Assembly (NCBI GenBank): GCA_025403435.1
Contig: CM046335.1
Span: forward strand, 6,452,103 to 6,516,102
Direction: 5' to 3'
Origin: Artocarpus heterophyllus
Lineage: Eukaryota > Streptophyta > Magnoliopsida > Rosales > Moraceae
DNA length: 64,000 nucleotides
Part shown: positions 1-13,000 of the stretch, piece by piece
How the letters are laid out: each line of letters begins with the position of its first letter
Numbering within the stretch: position 1 is the stretch's first letter
Position numbers and translations under genes: made by a program
Notes under the pieces: generated by a model
Database searches by the model: none
Told to the model about the DNA's origin: nothing
Seen by the model: only the letters and a program-made list of their open reading frames with translations

Positions 1-549
1 AACCGATAAACATACAAGATTTATCCGATCCCAATAATTCAACAAGTTTATCTTAAATTAATTTTATTACAAAATTAATTCAACCAATAAACAGACACGA
101 ATTATTTGATTCTTTTAAATTTTAAACAAATCTGATAAATCCGACATAAGTCACCAATTATTGAAAAAGCACGCCGCATCGTTACAGGATTTTGTGAGCT
201 AGCAAAGGGGACCAAAATGGACCTATAAAGTTCAAGCTCTCGATAATTATGAAACCCAATATTCCAGATACACATTTCATAATTATCAACTCCAACGCTA
301 CTCCACTAAAAGCTTGGAGTTGCACTCTCGAACTTTATAGAATTACGAAGCCCGTACAACTAAGTCTCCATGACATATCAAAGTGTATCGTATCCCCATA
401 TGATAATCCATAATCAACTTAAGGACAAATTTTGTCTTACCTTCCTGATTATTTTTATCTTACGTTCCATTATCTCACCATTAGAAAACTTACCATCCAA
501 AGATAGTATACCATTCGGTCACACCTATGTATCCAAATGGTTGAGCGCT
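1..549 (-). mobile_element. Distal part of LTR-like element B, left of the gypsy insertion
   Basis: This stretch has no gene. It is the continuation, on the other side of the gypsy element, of the sequence at 9397-10093: the GCGCT at 545-549 is repeated at 9397-9401, so the two pieces were contiguous before insertion. Reading on the minus strand from 10093 gives a sequence starting TGTTAGATATG that looks like a copia-type LTR. No primer-binding site or LTR end is visible before base 1, so the element runs out of the window. The continuity is seen in the sequence; its identity as an LTR is inferred. Confidence 0.6.
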
Positions 550-2520
550 TGTAACACCCCTATGTGGGGGTTAACAGTTTTAAATAAATAAAAATAATTT
601 TAAATTTTATATTATTTAAATCAATTAAACAATGCCCATGGGTCTTTAAACAACAAGAAAAATAAAAATAAACGTTTTAAATACAAACCACAGTTTTTAG
701 TGTAGCACCAAATATATATAATTACAGTCATCATCACCATAGTACAATTCCCAAATAACTTAACACAGCCATAAAAAAAAATAATACAACTCTTACATGT
801 TGTAGATAAGTTGTAATTAAACAGGGTCTTCTAACACGAAAACAACAGGATTGTTTTCGCTTATTCCTCTTCAAATATGTTGCACTGAGTTCCACCTGAG
901 ATATGAAGATATGATAGGGATGAGCATCGACATGCCCAGTAGGGAAATCATGACTCACCTTATGGTTTATCCATTACCACATTAAAAACTGCATGGTTAG
1001 TAGGTTACATCATATTTCAGATTATGAGGTTTATTATGATCACATCTTATGGATACCGTAGTTAATCATTACCAAGTGTCATAATTACACATTTATACAA
1101 ATATTACCAATCATCATTGTTCCTAGGTATCCATGTTAAATTGAGTATCACTCAACTCATCGAAACCCAAATGGGCGCACTTGATCACCCTATAAACATT
1201 CCAAGGGTGTTCCGGTGAGGGGACATCAAGCCCCGAGTCCTCACCAAATCAATTCCTGTACAGTGTGTTCTGGGACTTTCAACCCAAGGAAGCGTCATCA
1301 CCTTCCCCCTATTTTACCTTTTTGGGTATTCATGCCCAAGGACGTAACCGCCGCCCTCTTCATGTCTCACCATTTCTCTATATTAAATCATTATTAATAG
1401 AGTCAGTTTTCCTAACCATGCTTCTCAATTTATAACATGTGTCAATTCATTATGTTCCTCGCCGTACAATACAAGACGAGTCCATGTCATAGTTTCATAT
1501 GTGATACTCATATAATATCAGTTCAACATAGATATATATATATATATTGCGGCAAAACAATCAATTTTAATTCTATAAAAACCTCACAAAAATGAGTAAT
1601 AGAATCCCTACCTTTCAAGCTTATCAACAATCTTTTAATCCTGGAATCAATTAACGTTAGCTCCACACATCCTTGACCCTAAGGCATGCATAAGGACAAT
1701 TAAAACTAAAGCACAACGTATAATCACATTCATAAGTGAGTTATGTGTAAACCCGTCTACTAGTGCCATTAAAGTATTTTTATGCATTAAACATGGAGAA
1801 AATGCATACTAAAAACTAAGTTTAGATTAAAGAAAACCTACCTCAAAACTTCTTTGAAAAGCACCAAGGTTTGGGTTATCAATCAAGCTTGAATTAACTT
1901 TAAAACCGTCTCGATCATGGTTGGGAATTATAATTGTCTTGGCCACAAAGAGAGCTTTGTGCTCTATGTCTTTAGTTAGAAATTTGAAGTGAGAAGGGAG
2001 AGAATGAGAACTAGAGAAGAAGGTGGTGATAGTTAAATAAAAAGATATCAAAATGCTTAAGAGGAATGGGATGTTTACGGGGAAAAGTTGTAAGAAGAAA
2101 CAAAAGAGTCTTAAAGGAAAATATCATCTTGTCTCCCATGAAGACTTTTAGCAAATAATGCCAACATAATTGAGGGGATAATTGGAGTGAATTATAGAAG
2201 AAGATAAGGAAATAATTAATTAGGTGGTTGAGAAAATATCTCCATGTCTTCTATGAATTGACGGAAAATAATTCAATGTCCCCTTCGGATACCTTTAGCA
2301 AAATGAGAAGAAGTTTATATAATTGAGCAATAATTTAGGGAGACAAGATTGGTAGAAGTAAGTGTTGGTAAGTTTTGAATGTTTCTTAGGAAGACTTGGT
2401 AAGAAAATACTAAAATGGTATTTTTTTTAAATGATCATAAACAACTTAGTAATTTTAAATAGTCACATTTTATTCATTAAATTTTACAAAATTATGCCCG
2501 TTAAAAATACGGGTGTTACA
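550..2520 (-). repeat. 3' LTR of the gypsy element
   Basis: This 1971-bp copy of the LTR lies downstream of the pol stop codon. It carries A at 1081, C at 1256 and G at 2208 where the 5' LTR has T, T and T. Its outer end abuts the GCGCT target duplication at 545-549. Confidence 0.97.
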
Positions 2521-2535
2521 GCTCTCCCCTCCTAT
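2521..2535 (-). other. Polypurine tract of the gypsy element
   Basis: The minus-strand sequence AGGAGGGGAGAGC directly precedes the 3' LTR. It is the expected plus-strand primer site and lies about 40 bp past the gag-pol stop codon. Confidence 0.88.
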
Positions 2536-2575
2536 AAAAATTTCGTCCTCGAAATTTCGTACACTGATTACAATG

Positions 2576-5500
2576 TTAAAACAAATGTGGGTACTTTTCT
2601 CTCATTTCAGATTCAAGTTCCCATGTGGCTTCCTCCACATCATGGTGTTGCCACATCACTTTCACCAGAGGAATTCCACGACGACGTAATAATTTTATTT
2701 CATGATCCAGTATTTGAACTGGAATTTCTTCATAATTCGTATCTCCTTGAATTGGCACATCTGTCCACATGATCACATGTGAAGGGTCGGGTTCATACTT
2801 TCTCAACATCGATACATGAAACACATTATGTACATGAGACAATTGTGGTGGTAGGTCTAAACGGTATGCCAACGTTCCAATGCGTTCCACAATCTCAAAC
2901 GGTCCTGTATACCTTGGTGCTAACTTTCCTTTAACACCAAATCGAGATACACCTCGTTTTGGTTTCACTTTTAAGAACACAAAGTCTCCGATCATGAACT
3001 CTAAAGGTCGTCTCCTCTTATCTGCATAACTCTTTTGTCGACTTTGAGCTGTCTGAAGACGTTCGCGAATAATCTGGATCTTGTCCGTTGTTTCTCTGAT
3101 AAACTGAGGCCCAAGTTCAAGACGCTCTTCCTTTTCAGCCCAACACAATGGAGATCTACAAGGTCTACCATATAAGGCCTCATATGGAGCCATTCTAATA
3201 CTTGCTTGGTAACTGTTGTTATATGCGAATTCAACATATGGCAGCTGTGCAGCCCAATTTGTTCCAAAGTCCAGCACACAAGCCCGAAGCATATCCTCGA
3301 GAATCTGAATGACACGTTCAGATTGTCCATATGTTTGAGGATGAAAAGCTGTACTAAAATTCAATTGAGTTCCCAAGGCCCTCTGCAATCCTCTCCAAAA
3401 TTTCGACGTGAAACGTGTATCTCTATCGGAAACTATTGACATTGGCACTCCATGCAATGTCACTACCTTTTCCACGTACAATTGACATAATTTTGAGACA
3501 CTATAATTAGTTCTGATTGGGATGAAGTGGGCTGTCTTAGTTAAACGATCTACAATTACCCAAACGGCGTCATGCCCTATTTGAGTCTTAGGAAATCCAG
3601 TAACAAAGTCCATTGTCACATGATCCCACTTCCATTCTAGAATAGGTAAGCTCCTCAACTCGCCTCCAGGCTTTTGATGTTCCGCTTTAACCTGTTGGCA
3701 CGTCATGCACTTAGAGACAAAGGTTGCTACATCTCGTTTCATTCCTCGCCACCAGTATTGTCGTTTTAGATCCATATACATTTTTGTGCTTCCAGGATGA
3801 ATAGCAAACTTTGAACGGTGAGCCTCATCTAGCACCGCATGCCTGAGATATGGATCCTCTGGAACAACTAATCTTCCTTTGTAAAGTAAAAATCCTTCTG
3901 GCTCAATCTGCCATCCATCCAGTTGTTCTCCATTTTGTATTTGTTTCCAAACCCTACGTAATCCTTCATCGTGCCATTGTCCTTGTTTTACTTTCTGAAT
4001 TAACGTAGGAGTTGCTATCACATTGAATAAGAAAGCTCTCTCGTTATCTTCATAATATTGCAAGTTGAAGTCGGCGATGGTGACTCGTCTCCAATCTTCC
4101 AATGCTAAACTGGCTATACGTCCGTTGTTCTTACGACTTAGAGCATCTGCCACGACATTTGCTTTTCCAGGATGATATTGGATACTAAAGTCATAGTCCA
4201 CCATGTACTCAGTCCATCTTCGTTGCCTTAGATTGAGATCCTTTTGAGTAAACAAATATTTCAGACTTTGATGATCTGAATATAGCTCGAACTTTGCGCC
4301 ATATAGATAACATCTCCAAATTTTGAGTGCGAAAACCACAGCAGCTAACTCAAGATCATGTGTGGGGTAGTTCCTCTCATGGGGTTTCAACTGGCGTGAG
4401 GCGTAGGCAACTACTCGTCCATGCTGCATTAACACACAACCCAAACCGTTTCCTGAGGCATCAGTGTATACTGTGTAAGGCTCCTCGTTGTTAGGTATGA
4501 TCAGCACAGGTGCACTAGTGAGTCTTCGTTTCAGTTCCTCAAATGCTTCTTCACATTTATCATCCCACACGAACTTGACATTCTTCCTTGTGAGTTTTGT
4601 TAATGGAGAAGCAATCTTTGAAAAATTCTTTACGAAGCGTCGATAGTATCCAGCTAGTCCGAGGAAACTTCGAATCTCTGACACGTTCTTTGGTCGTTCC
4701 CAATTTAGCACTGCTTCAATTTTGGAGGGGTCCACTGAGATGCCTTCTTCAGAGACAACGTGTCCAAGGAACTTGACCTTCGTCATCCAGAAATCACATT
4801 TTTCTCTTTTTGCATAAAGACCATGTTCTCTCAACGTTTGTAGAGCGATCCTCAAATGCTCAGCATGTTCTTCTTCGTTTTTAGAATAGATCAAGATATC
4901 ATCTATGAAAACAATGATAAATTGATCTAAGTACGGTCGAAAGACACGGTTCATCAAGTCCATGAAAGCCGCTGGTGCATTAGTCAACCCGAAAGGCATG
5001 ACAAGAAACTCAAAATGACCGTAGCGAGTCCGAAAAGCTGTCTTTGGAATGTCCTCTTCTCTTATCTTCAGTTGGTGATATCCGGATCGTAAGTCAATCT
5101 TTGAGAAATAGCAAGATCCTCCTAACTGATCGAACAACTCATCAATTCGGGGTAGAGGGTACTTGTTCTTGATAGTCAATCGATTAAGCTGGCGATAATC
5201 GACACAGAGCCTCAACGATCCGTCATGTTTCTTCACAAAAAGTACTGGAGCTCCCCAAGGTGATGTACTTGGTCGAATAAATCCTTTTTCCAGTAATTCG
5301 TCCAACTGCTTCCTCAATTCCACTTTCTCAGCAGGTGCCATTCGATACGGGGCAATAGAAACAGGCGCTGCTCCTTGAGTTAAGTCGATGACAAACTCAA
5401 TTTCTCTATCAGGCGGAAGTCCGGGCAATTCATCTGGAAAAACATCTGAAAATTCGTCCACCACCGGAGTGTGAGAGGATAGATCACTCTTCTTTAGTTC

Positions 5501-7273
5501 TCCATCTGAAGCAAAGATCGTCCCAAGATTGGTGAAATTCCTTCGTCCTCCAATACAAGCCTTTAGCACCGGGGCTGGCGTCACTGTTCCTGTTTTTGCC
5601 TGAAATTCGATGACTTGTCCATTCTTGGTGAATAAAGAGACACGTTTCCTATGACAATCTACTATTGCCTGGTATTTAGTTAGCCAATCCATTCCTAAGA
5701 TTACATCAAACTCTGTCATAGTTATTACATATAGGTCAGCCGATAGTTTATGTTCTCCTATAACAATACACACTGATTTACAAATTATGGATACTTCAGC
5801 TATCCCGCCCATTGGTGTACTAAGGGTTAATGATGAACTACATGTCTCAGTTTCTAATTGTAGTACGGAAGCAAATAACATAGATATAAATGAATGAGTG
5901 GCACCAGTGTCAAATAATACATGAGCCCAAGAATGAGACACGTGAATCATACCGTCTACAACTGAGTGATCAGCCTGTTTTCCTTGTCCAGTTGTAGCCG
6001 TAATTGCATAAGCTTGTGCTGGTGCTTTTCCTTTATCACTTTTTCCTCGGTTTCGTTGGCTACTACTAGCCTTATTATTATTTCTCCCAGAAAAATATGG
6101 CCTTTGATTCACTGAGCCTTGTGGAGTCGGTTGGAAGTTCTGATTAGCATAAAAATTGGAACCCTGTGGCCGCTGTTGATAGTTGTACTGAGGCTGGAAC
6201 CCTCGAGGTTGAGTTACTGAGACTTGGGAAGCTGGAGTGTTTTGCTGAGGCGCTCCACGATTTTGACTCCCTCCCCAAACAGTGGAGCCAAAATGACTTC
6301 CTTGTGGCCTTGGTGCAAAGGATGATTGTGTAGGGCGGTTAGGGCAATTTCTCCTCAGATGTCCCACTTGTCCACAGTTATGACAAGCATACGGTTGGAA
6401 ACGACCACTGCCAGAAGATCCACCACCAATAGTCACTCCACTATGCTGAATGACTTGCCCTTGTGACTTCTCTTTCTTACTTATTTTCCTTTGACGCCCA
6501 CCAGAACCCTTATACTCTCCATAGGAGTTATTTAGTTCTGTCTCTGCCCGTTGTGCCGCAGCTACAAGATCAAGAAAATCTGTTGATGGAACAGCAGCTA
6601 TCATTTGTCTGATTTTCGGCCTCAGGTTATTTCTAAATTTTTCGCATCTCGCCATTGGATCCGATACAGCCCCGGGATTGTAGCGAGACAATTCTATAAA
6701 TCGAGCATGGTATTCAGCAACTGTTGTATCTCCCTGCACCAGGTTTTCAAATTCTCGCATCATTGCTTGCCTATGGCTCTGAGGAATATAGGTGTTGCGA
6801 AAAATGGTTTTGAACTGCTCCCATGTAAGATTCGGCACGTCATAGTCGTCTTTCTGAAGATCCCACCATTCTTCGGCTTTACCCTCAAATATATATGTTG
6901 AAAAGCTAACCCAATACTCCCGTGGAATCCTCAAGGTGTCCAACTTCTTTTTGACTGCCTTTAGCCATTGTTCTGCTATGACCGGGTTAGGTTCTCCACT
7001 AAATGTGGGTGGTTTCTGCTTCATAAACTCCTTCAACAGAGTTAGATGTCGTTGTTCGGGATCACGAACCTCCACAGGTCTTTGCACATTTTGTAATGCT
7101 TGAAGAATTTGTCCTAAATTATTTACTTCTGGTGCAGCTGGCGGGGATTGTGTTGCATGTCGTAGTTGCTCATCTTCTTGAGCTTGTTCCATCGGTTCCG
7201 GTTGCTCAACTTCTTGAGCATGTTCAACCGGTTGTGACAGCTCAGACGATTGCATTTGACGTCTTGGTGGCAT
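2576..7273 (-). CDS. Gypsy gag-pol polyprotein, single open frame
   Basis: The polyprotein is 1565 residues from the ATG at 7273 (MPPRR...). The open frame extends to 7315, but that codon is TTG, so I prefer 7273. Visible in order: a gag region (about 70-250); a CCHC zinc knuckle (C297 to C310); an aspartic protease DTGA (D455); reverse transcriptase with FIDD (D791, D792); RNase H starting at TDASG (D938); the integrase zinc-finger cysteines C1189 and C1192; and the integrase catalytic triad D1222, D1283 and E1319 with D35E spacing. The last 50 residues ([11 protein letters not shown]) resemble the chromodomain of Tekay/Del elements. No stop or frameshift is present. One oddity is Y1315 in [10 protein letters not shown], where the family nearly always has Asp. 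Autonomy is plausible but that substitution may impair integration. Confidence 0.96.
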   Translation of the reverse strand: MPPRRQMQSSELSQPVEHAQEVEQPEPMEQAQEDEQLRHATQSPPAAPEVNNLGQILQALQNVQRPVEVRDPEQRHLTLLKEFMKQKPPTFSGEPNPVIAEQWLKAVKKKLDTLRIPREYWVSFSTYIFEGKAEEWWDLQKDDYDVPNLTWEQFKTIFRNTYIPQSHRQAMMREFENLVQGDTTVAEYHARFIELSRYNPGAVSDPMARCEKFRNNLRPKIRQMIAAVPSTDFLDLVAAAQRAETELNNSYGEYKGSGGRQRKISKKEKSQGQVIQHSGVTIGGGSSGSGRFQPYACHNCGQVGHLRRNCPNRPTQSSFAPRPQGSHFGSTVWGGSQNRGAPQQNTPASQVSVTQPRGFQPQYNYQQRPQGSNFYANQNFQPTPQGSVNQRPYFSGRNNNKASSSQRNRGKSDKGKAPAQAYAITATTGQGKQADHSVVDGMIHVSHSWAHVLFDTGATHSFISMLFASVLQLETETCSSSLTLSTPMGGIAEVSIICKSVCIVIGEHKLSADLYVITMTEFDVILGMDWLTKYQAIVDCHRKRVSLFTKNGQVIEFQAKTGTVTPAPVLKACIGGRRNFTNLGTIFASDGELKKSDLSSHTPVVDEFSDVFPDELPGLPPDREIEFVIDLTQGAAPVSIAPYRMAPAEKVELRKQLDELLEKGFIRPSTSPWGAPVLFVKKHDGSLRLCVDYRQLNRLTIKNKYPLPRIDELFDQLGGSCYFSKIDLRSGYHQLKIREEDIPKTAFRTRYGHFEFLVMPFGLTNAPAAFMDLMNRVFRPYLDQFIIVFIDDILIYSKNEEEHAEHLRIALQTLREHGLYAKREKCDFWMTKVKFLGHVVSEEGISVDPSKIEAVLNWERPKNVSEIRSFLGLAGYYRRFVKNFSKIASPLTKLTRKNVKFVWDDKCEEAFEELKRRLTSAPVLIIPNNEEPYTVYTDASGNGLGCVLMQHGRVVAYASRQLKPHERNYPTHDLELAAVVFALKIWRCYLYGAKFELYSDHQSLKYLFTQKDLNLRQRRWTEYMVDYDFSIQYHPGKANVVADALSRKNNGRIASLALEDWRRVTIADFNLQYYEDNERAFLFNVIATPTLIQKVKQGQWHDEGLRRVWKQIQNGEQLDGWQIEPEGFLLYKGRLVVPEDPYLRHAVLDEAHRSKFAIHPGSTKMYMDLKRQYWWRGMKRDVATFVSKCMTCQQVKAEHQKPGGELRSLPILEWKWDHVTMDFVTGFPKTQIGHDAVWVIVDRLTKTAHFIPIRTNYSVSKLCQLYVEKVVTLHGVPMSIVSDRDTRFTSKFWRGLQRALGTQLNFSTAFHPQTYGQSERVIQILEDMLRACVLDFGTNWAAQLPYVEFAYNNSYQASIRMAPYEALYGRPCRSPLCWAEKEERLELGPQFIRETTDKIQIIRERLQTAQSRQKSYADKRRRPLEFMIGDFVFLKVKPKRGVSRFGVKGKLAPRYTGPFEIVERIGTLAYRLDLPPQLSHVHNVFHVSMLRKYEPDPSHVIMWTDVPIQGDTNYEEIPVQILDHEIKLLRRRGIPLVKVMWQHHDVEEATWELESEMREKYPHLF

Positions 7274-7405
7274 AGTTTCTACTGGCTGCGAAAATTTAAC
7301 TAGGATCAGTACCAAATGATGATGACATTAACACCTAACTTTAAAACCATTCCCAAAGATTAATTTTTAAGGTGGTGCTATACCCCCTAGGTTAATCGAA
7401 CCTAG

Positions 7406-7417
7406 GCTCTGATACCA
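7406..7417 (-). other. Primer-binding site (tRNA-iMet) of the gypsy element
   Basis: On the minus strand the sequence TGGTATCAGAGC, complementary to the 3' end of plant initiator methionine tRNA, begins seven bases inside the 5' LTR. This is the standard start point for minus-strand cDNA synthesis in plant chromoviruses. Confidence 0.93.
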
Positions 7418-7424
7418 AAAATTC

Positions 7425-9396
7425 TGTAACACCCCTATGTGGGGGTTAACAGTTTTAAATAAATAAAAATAATTTTAAATTTTATATTATTTAAATCAAT
7501 TAAACAATGCCCATGGGTCTTTAAACAACAAGAAAAATAAAAATAAACGTTTTAAATACAAACCACAGTTTTTAGTGTAGCACCAAATATATATAATTAC
7601 AGTCATCATCACCATAGTACAATTCCCAAATAACTTAACACAGCCATAAAAAAAAATAATACAACTCTTACATGTTGTAGATAAGTTGTAATTAAACAGG
7701 GTCTTCTAACACGAAAACAACAGGATTGTTTTCGCTTATTCCTCTTCAAATATGTTGCACTGAGTTCCACCTGAGATATGAAGATATGATAGGGATGAGC
7801 ATCGACATGCCCAGTAGGGAAATCATGACTCACCTTATGGTTTATCCATTACCACATTAAAAACTGCATGGTTAGTAGGTTACATCATATTTCAGATTAT
7901 GAGGTTTATTATGATCACATCTTATGGATACCGTAGTTAATCATTACCAAGTGTCTTAATTACACATTTATACAAATATTACCAATCATCATTGTTCCTA
8001 GGTATCCATGTTAAATTGAGTATCACTCAACTCATCGAAACCCAAATGGGCGCACTTGATCACCCTATAAACATTCCAAGGGTGTTCCGGTGAGGGGACA
8101 TCAAGCCCCGAGTCCTCACCAAATCAATTCTTGTACAGTGTGTTCTGGGACTTTCAACCCAAGGAAGCGTCATCACCTTCCCCCTATTTTACCTTTTTGG
8201 GTATTCATGCCCAAGGACGTAACCGCCGCCCTCTTCATGTCTCACCATTTCTCTATATTAAATCATTATTAATAGAGTCAGTTTTCCTAACCATGCTTCT
8301 CAATTTATAACATGTGTCAATTCATTATGTTCCTCGCCGTACAATACAAGACGAGTCCATGTCATAGTTTCATATGTGATACTCATATAATATCAGTTCA
8401 ACATAGATATATATATATATATTGCGGCAAAACAATCAATTTTAATTCTATAAAAACCTCACAAAAATGAGTAATAGAATCCCTACCTTTCAAGCTTATC
8501 AACAATCTTTTAATCCTGGAATCAATTAACGTTAGCTCCACACATCCTTGACCCTAAGGCATGCATAAGGACAATTAAAACTAAAGCACAACGTATAATC
8601 ACATTCATAAGTGAGTTATGTGTAAACCCGTCTACTAGTGCCATTAAAGTATTTTTATGCATTAAACATGGAGAAAATGCATACTAAAAACTAAGTTTAG
8701 ATTAAAGAAAACCTACCTCAAAACTTCTTTGAAAAGCACCAAGGTTTGGGTTATCAATCAAGCTTGAATTAACTTTAAAACCGTCTCGATCATGGTTGGG
8801 AATTATAATTGTCTTGGCCACAAAGAGAGCTTTGTGCTCTATGTCTTTAGTTAGAAATTTGAAGTGAGAAGGGAGAGAATGAGAACTAGAGAAGAAGGTG
8901 GTGATAGTTAAATAAAAAGATATCAAAATGCTTAAGAGGAATGGGATGTTTACGGGGAAAAGTTGTAAGAAGAAACAAAAGAGTCTTAAAGGAAAATATC
9001 ATCTTGTCTCCCATGAAGACTTTTAGCAAATAATGCCAACATAATTGAGGGGATAATTGGAGTGAATTATAGAAGAAGATAATGAAATAATTAATTAGGT
9101 GGTTGAGAAAATATCTCCATGTCTTCTATGAATTGACGGAAAATAATTCAATGTCCCCTTCGGATACCTTTAGCAAAATGAGAAGAAGTTTATATAATTG
9201 AGCAATAATTTAGGGAGACAAGATTGGTAGAAGTAAGTGTTGGTAAGTTTTGAATGTTTCTTAGGAAGACTTGGTAAGAAAATACTAAAATGGTATTTTT
9301 TTTTAAATGATCATAAACAACTTAGTAATTTTAAATAGTCACATTTTATTCATTAAATTTTACAAAATTATGCCCGTTAAAAATACGGGTGTTACA
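7425..9396 (-). repeat. 5' LTR of the gypsy element
   Basis: This 1972-bp LTR has the inverted ends TGTAACACCC and GGGTGTTACA. It is the upstream LTR in the direction of transcription. It differs from the other copy at 7956, 8131 and 9083 and has nine instead of eight T at about 9296-9304. The small ORFs inside (for example 7609-7833 and 8702-8926 minus, 8090-8272 plus) recur identically in the other LTR and show no protein signature, so I do not call them genes. Confidence 0.97.
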
Positions 9397-10093
9397 GCGC
9401 TCCAGTTTTTCAATTACATGATAACGCATGTAAGAGGATATCATTACTCCTAAAGAGGAGCTATAGATTCCATATCTATGAATAACAAGTCTACGCTATC
9501 AAAAGTCATGCCTCCAACGTACCGGCATGCATACCACTATTGAGATGTGGGAGTCACCCTTTAGTACATCAAAAGACACAAGTCGAGACAACGGGCCCAC
9601 TATCCATCTCAGGATTAAGAAACAATTCAAATGATTGTCTAAAGTGAATCGATTTGCCAAGACAGAATTATTAATCCAAATCAATTTACTTTGTGTCCCG
9701 ATCCAACACATCGTCACCTATGACAACGTGCTAATATTTCTATTTACGAAGTCCAACTCCGATGGTCAAGACAAACCATCTCCCAATAGGGATATAGACA
9801 ACATAATAATCTTTGCATGAATAAAGCGCCCAACTTTATTCCCTCGATTGCGGATTACATGTTTTAGACCATCACCTTAAGAATCGTGTCTTCCGCATAA
9901 TCAGTCCATCACATGCCCAATTCTTAAGGTTTAGACCGACAGTCTCAGACTACTATTTGCTTAACATACATTCAACAAATATAAATGTAATGAGAACAAG
10001 ATTTGGTATATATAAATGAATAAATTCTTTATTGATAAAAATGTCTCCAAAAACGTATTACATTTTTACTCCTTAGGGCATACATATCTAACA
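9397..10093 (-). mobile_element. Proximal part of LTR-like element B
   Basis: On the minus strand this begins TGTTAGATATGTATGCCC at 10093, exactly where the copia pol frame at 10094 stops matching its family. It holds an AATAAA signal (10028-10033) and TATA-like sequence, with no protein signature. The abrupt junction, TG start and LTR-like content suggest the 5' edge of a copia-type LTR inserted into the older copia element. The target duplication would be ATAGC (10094-10098), and its partner should lie left of base 1. It is interrupted by the gypsy element after 9397. LTR identity is inferred, because the second LTR is not in the window. Confidence 0.6.
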
Positions 10094-13000
10094 ATAGCTT
10101 CTTTGAAAGCCTCTGTAATAGCCATACATTCAGTCTCAGTAGTAGACAAAGCAACAGTAGCCTGCAAGATAGCCTTCCAACTGATAGCATAACCACCAAC
10201 TGTAAACACATACCTAGTAAGTGACCTCCTCTTATCCAAGTCTCCAGCATAATCAGAATCAACATATCCCACAACACCATCTCTAGTCCTCCCAAAGTGC
10301 AAACAAACGTCAGTAGTATCACGCAAGTATCTGAGAATCCATTGCACCGCTTTCCAATGCTCTTTATCTGGATTAGCCATGTACCTACTAACTGCATTAA
10401 CTGCATATGATAAATCCAGGCCAGAACATACCATAGCATACATGAGGGAACCAACTGTACTAGAGTATGGAACACGTGACATGTACTCGATCTCATCATC
10501 TGACTGTGGAGCTAACGCAGCTAAAAGTCTAAAATGTGCTGCTAACAGAGTGCTCACTGGTTTTGCTTTCTGCATATTGAATCTATGTAAAACCTTTTGA
10601 ATATAGCCTCTCTGACTCAGATAAAGCTTATCTGCCTTTCTATTTCTCAAAATCTCCATGTCGAGAATCTTCTTGGCAGCTCCCAAGTCCTTCATCTCAA
10701 ACTCTTTACTGAGTTGAGCCTTTAACCTCTTAATCTCTCCTTTATCCTTAGCAACAATCAACATATCATCAACATATAAGAGCAAATAAACAAAGGACCC
10801 ATCATCACCCTTCTTGAAGTAGACACAATTATCATAGCTACTCCTCTTAAACTCATGAGTGATCATAAATGAGTCAAATCTCTTATACCACTGCCTAGGA
10901 GACTGTTTCAAACCGTAAAGAGACTTTTTCAACAAGCAAACGTACTCTTTTTTACCTGTAACAATGAAACCCTTGGGTTGCTACATATAAATGTCTTCCT
11001 CGAGCTCTCCATGCAAAAATACAGTCTTCATATCTAACTGCTCAAGCTCAAGATTATGAGTGGCCACAATACCAAGCAAGACTCGAATTGAGCTATGCTT
11101 AACCACAGGAGAAAAAACATCTGTAAAATCAACACCTGGAACCTGACTGTATCCTTTTGCAACCAGTCTAGCCTTGTACCTAGCATCTTCAACTCCCGGT
11201 GTGCCTTTTTTTCTTTTAAATACCCATTTGTAGCGAACAGCTTTCTTCCCTTTGGGTAACTTCACCAAATCCCATGTGTCATTCTTATGTAGGGATTCCA
11301 TCTCTTCCTGCATAGCAATCATCCACTTGCCAGAGTCAACTGAATTAACCGCCTCTGAATAGGTAGAAGGTTCTTCACCAGACTCAATACCTTCTGCCAC
11401 TGATAAAGCACAAGCCACCAAGTCAGCTCAGCATATCTCTATGGAGGCCTAACATCTCTCCTCGGTCTATCCTTAGCAATAGAGTACTGTGGTGGCGGTG
11501 GTGATGGCGATGAGGAAGCAACATCGTCTTGACTCTCTGAACTTGACTGGAAAGTAGAATCGGATGATGTACTTGTCTCTATTTGAAACTCCACATGTTT
11601 GCTAGATCCGTCCCGATCAACATCACTATACCCTATAGTAGATGTCCCACGTAACATGGAAGTCTCATCAAACACAACATCTCTACTGATAATAACTTTC
11701 TTGGTTTTCGGGCACCATAACTTATAGCCTTTAACACCAGACTTGTAACCAAGAAATATACACTTCATGGATCTAGGCTCCAATTTTCTATTGTCAACAT
11801 GAGCATAAGCAGGACAGCCAAAAATTCTTAAATTTGAGTAATCTGCAGATTCTCCTGACCACATCTCTTACAGTGTCTTCTTGTCAATAGCGATAGAAGG
11901 AGAGCGATTGATCAAATAGAAAGCTGTAGAAGCGGCTTCAGCCCAAAATGACTTAGGTAGCCCAGCATTAGAGAGTATGCAGTGCACTTTCTCCATCAAC
12001 GTCTTGTTCATTCTCTCGGCCACACCATTTTGCTGCGGAGTACGTCAAACTGTTAAGTCCCTCAGAATTCCCTTTGCTTTACAGAAGGAATTAAATTCAT
12101 TCGAACAAAACTCCAAGCTATTATCAGTGCTAAGACGTTTAACTGGCTTACCGGTCTGCTTTTATATCATGGTCTTCCAATCTTTGAATGTAGCAAAGAC
12201 ATCATTCTTATGCTTCAAAAAGAATGTCCATAACTTTCTGGAATAGTCATCAATAATGGTAAGCATATAGCTAGCACCACCATAAGAAGGAACAGTAGAC
12301 GGTCCCCAAAGGTCAGAATGAACATACTCTAAAATATCTTTTGTGTTGTGAATGCCTTTGCCAAATCGAACTCTCTTCTGCTTTTCAAAAACACAGTGTT
12401 CACAGAACTCCATCTTCCCTATGCACTGTCCATTAAGGAGCCGTCGCTTACTCAGCTCTGACATCCCAAGCTCACTCATATGCCCCAGTCGCATATGCCA
12501 TAACTTAGTGAGATCATCATCAGACATAGTGGAAGTAGTAACTTTTGCATCACCAATAACTGTAGTACCCTACAGAACATACAAACTAGCAGTCTTCTTT
12601 TGTGCTTTCATCATCACAAGAGCACCTTTACTGACTTTCAGAACTCCACCTTCACCGGTGTACTTGTACCCTTTAGCATCGAGAGTACCTAAGAAAATTA
12701 AATTCCTCTTAAGATCGGGGACATGCCTCACATCACCTAGTGTCCTCACTATGCCATCTTGCATTTTAATTCTAACAGTACCAATACTAGCAACTTTGCA
12801 TGGGGCGTTGTTTTCCATCAAAACAGAGCCCTTGGGAACCGTTTCATATGTTAAAAACCAGTCCCAGTTGGGACACATATGAAACGTACATGTTGAGTCA
12901 AGAACCCAATCCTCACAGGGTTTAGAATCACCATCAGAAATTACCAAAAGCTCACCACCAAAGCCTTCTTCAACGACACTGGCCTCACCAGCGTCTAGTT

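Larger units (their letters stand above)
550..9396 (-). mobile_element. Complete young Ty3/gypsy (chromovirus, Tekay/Del-like) retrotransposon
   Basis: This is a full-length LTR retrotransposon of 8847 bp on the minus strand. Both LTRs start TGTAACACCC and end GGGTGTTACA. The 5-bp target duplication GCGCT flanks the element at 545-549 and 9397-9401. A tRNA-iMet primer site lies next to the 5' LTR (7425-9396) and a purine tract lies next to the 3' LTR (550-2520). One frame encodes gag, protease, reverse transcriptase, RNase H and integrase in that order, which is the gypsy order. A chromodomain-like C-terminal end points to the Tekay/Del group. The two LTRs differ by only three substitutions and one T in a T-run, so the insertion is recent. 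It landed inside older LTR-like DNA, so it did not hit a host gene. Confidence 0.97.

Noticed and set aside
2431..2772. Plus-strand open frame of 113 codons at the gypsy LTR/internal border
   Set aside because: It crosses the LTR boundary, the purine tract and the end of the real pol frame on the opposite strand.
10029..10499. Second minus-strand open frame overlapping copia RNase H
   Set aside because: Shadow frame of the recognisable reverse transcriptase/RNase H reading; its own sequence has no domain.
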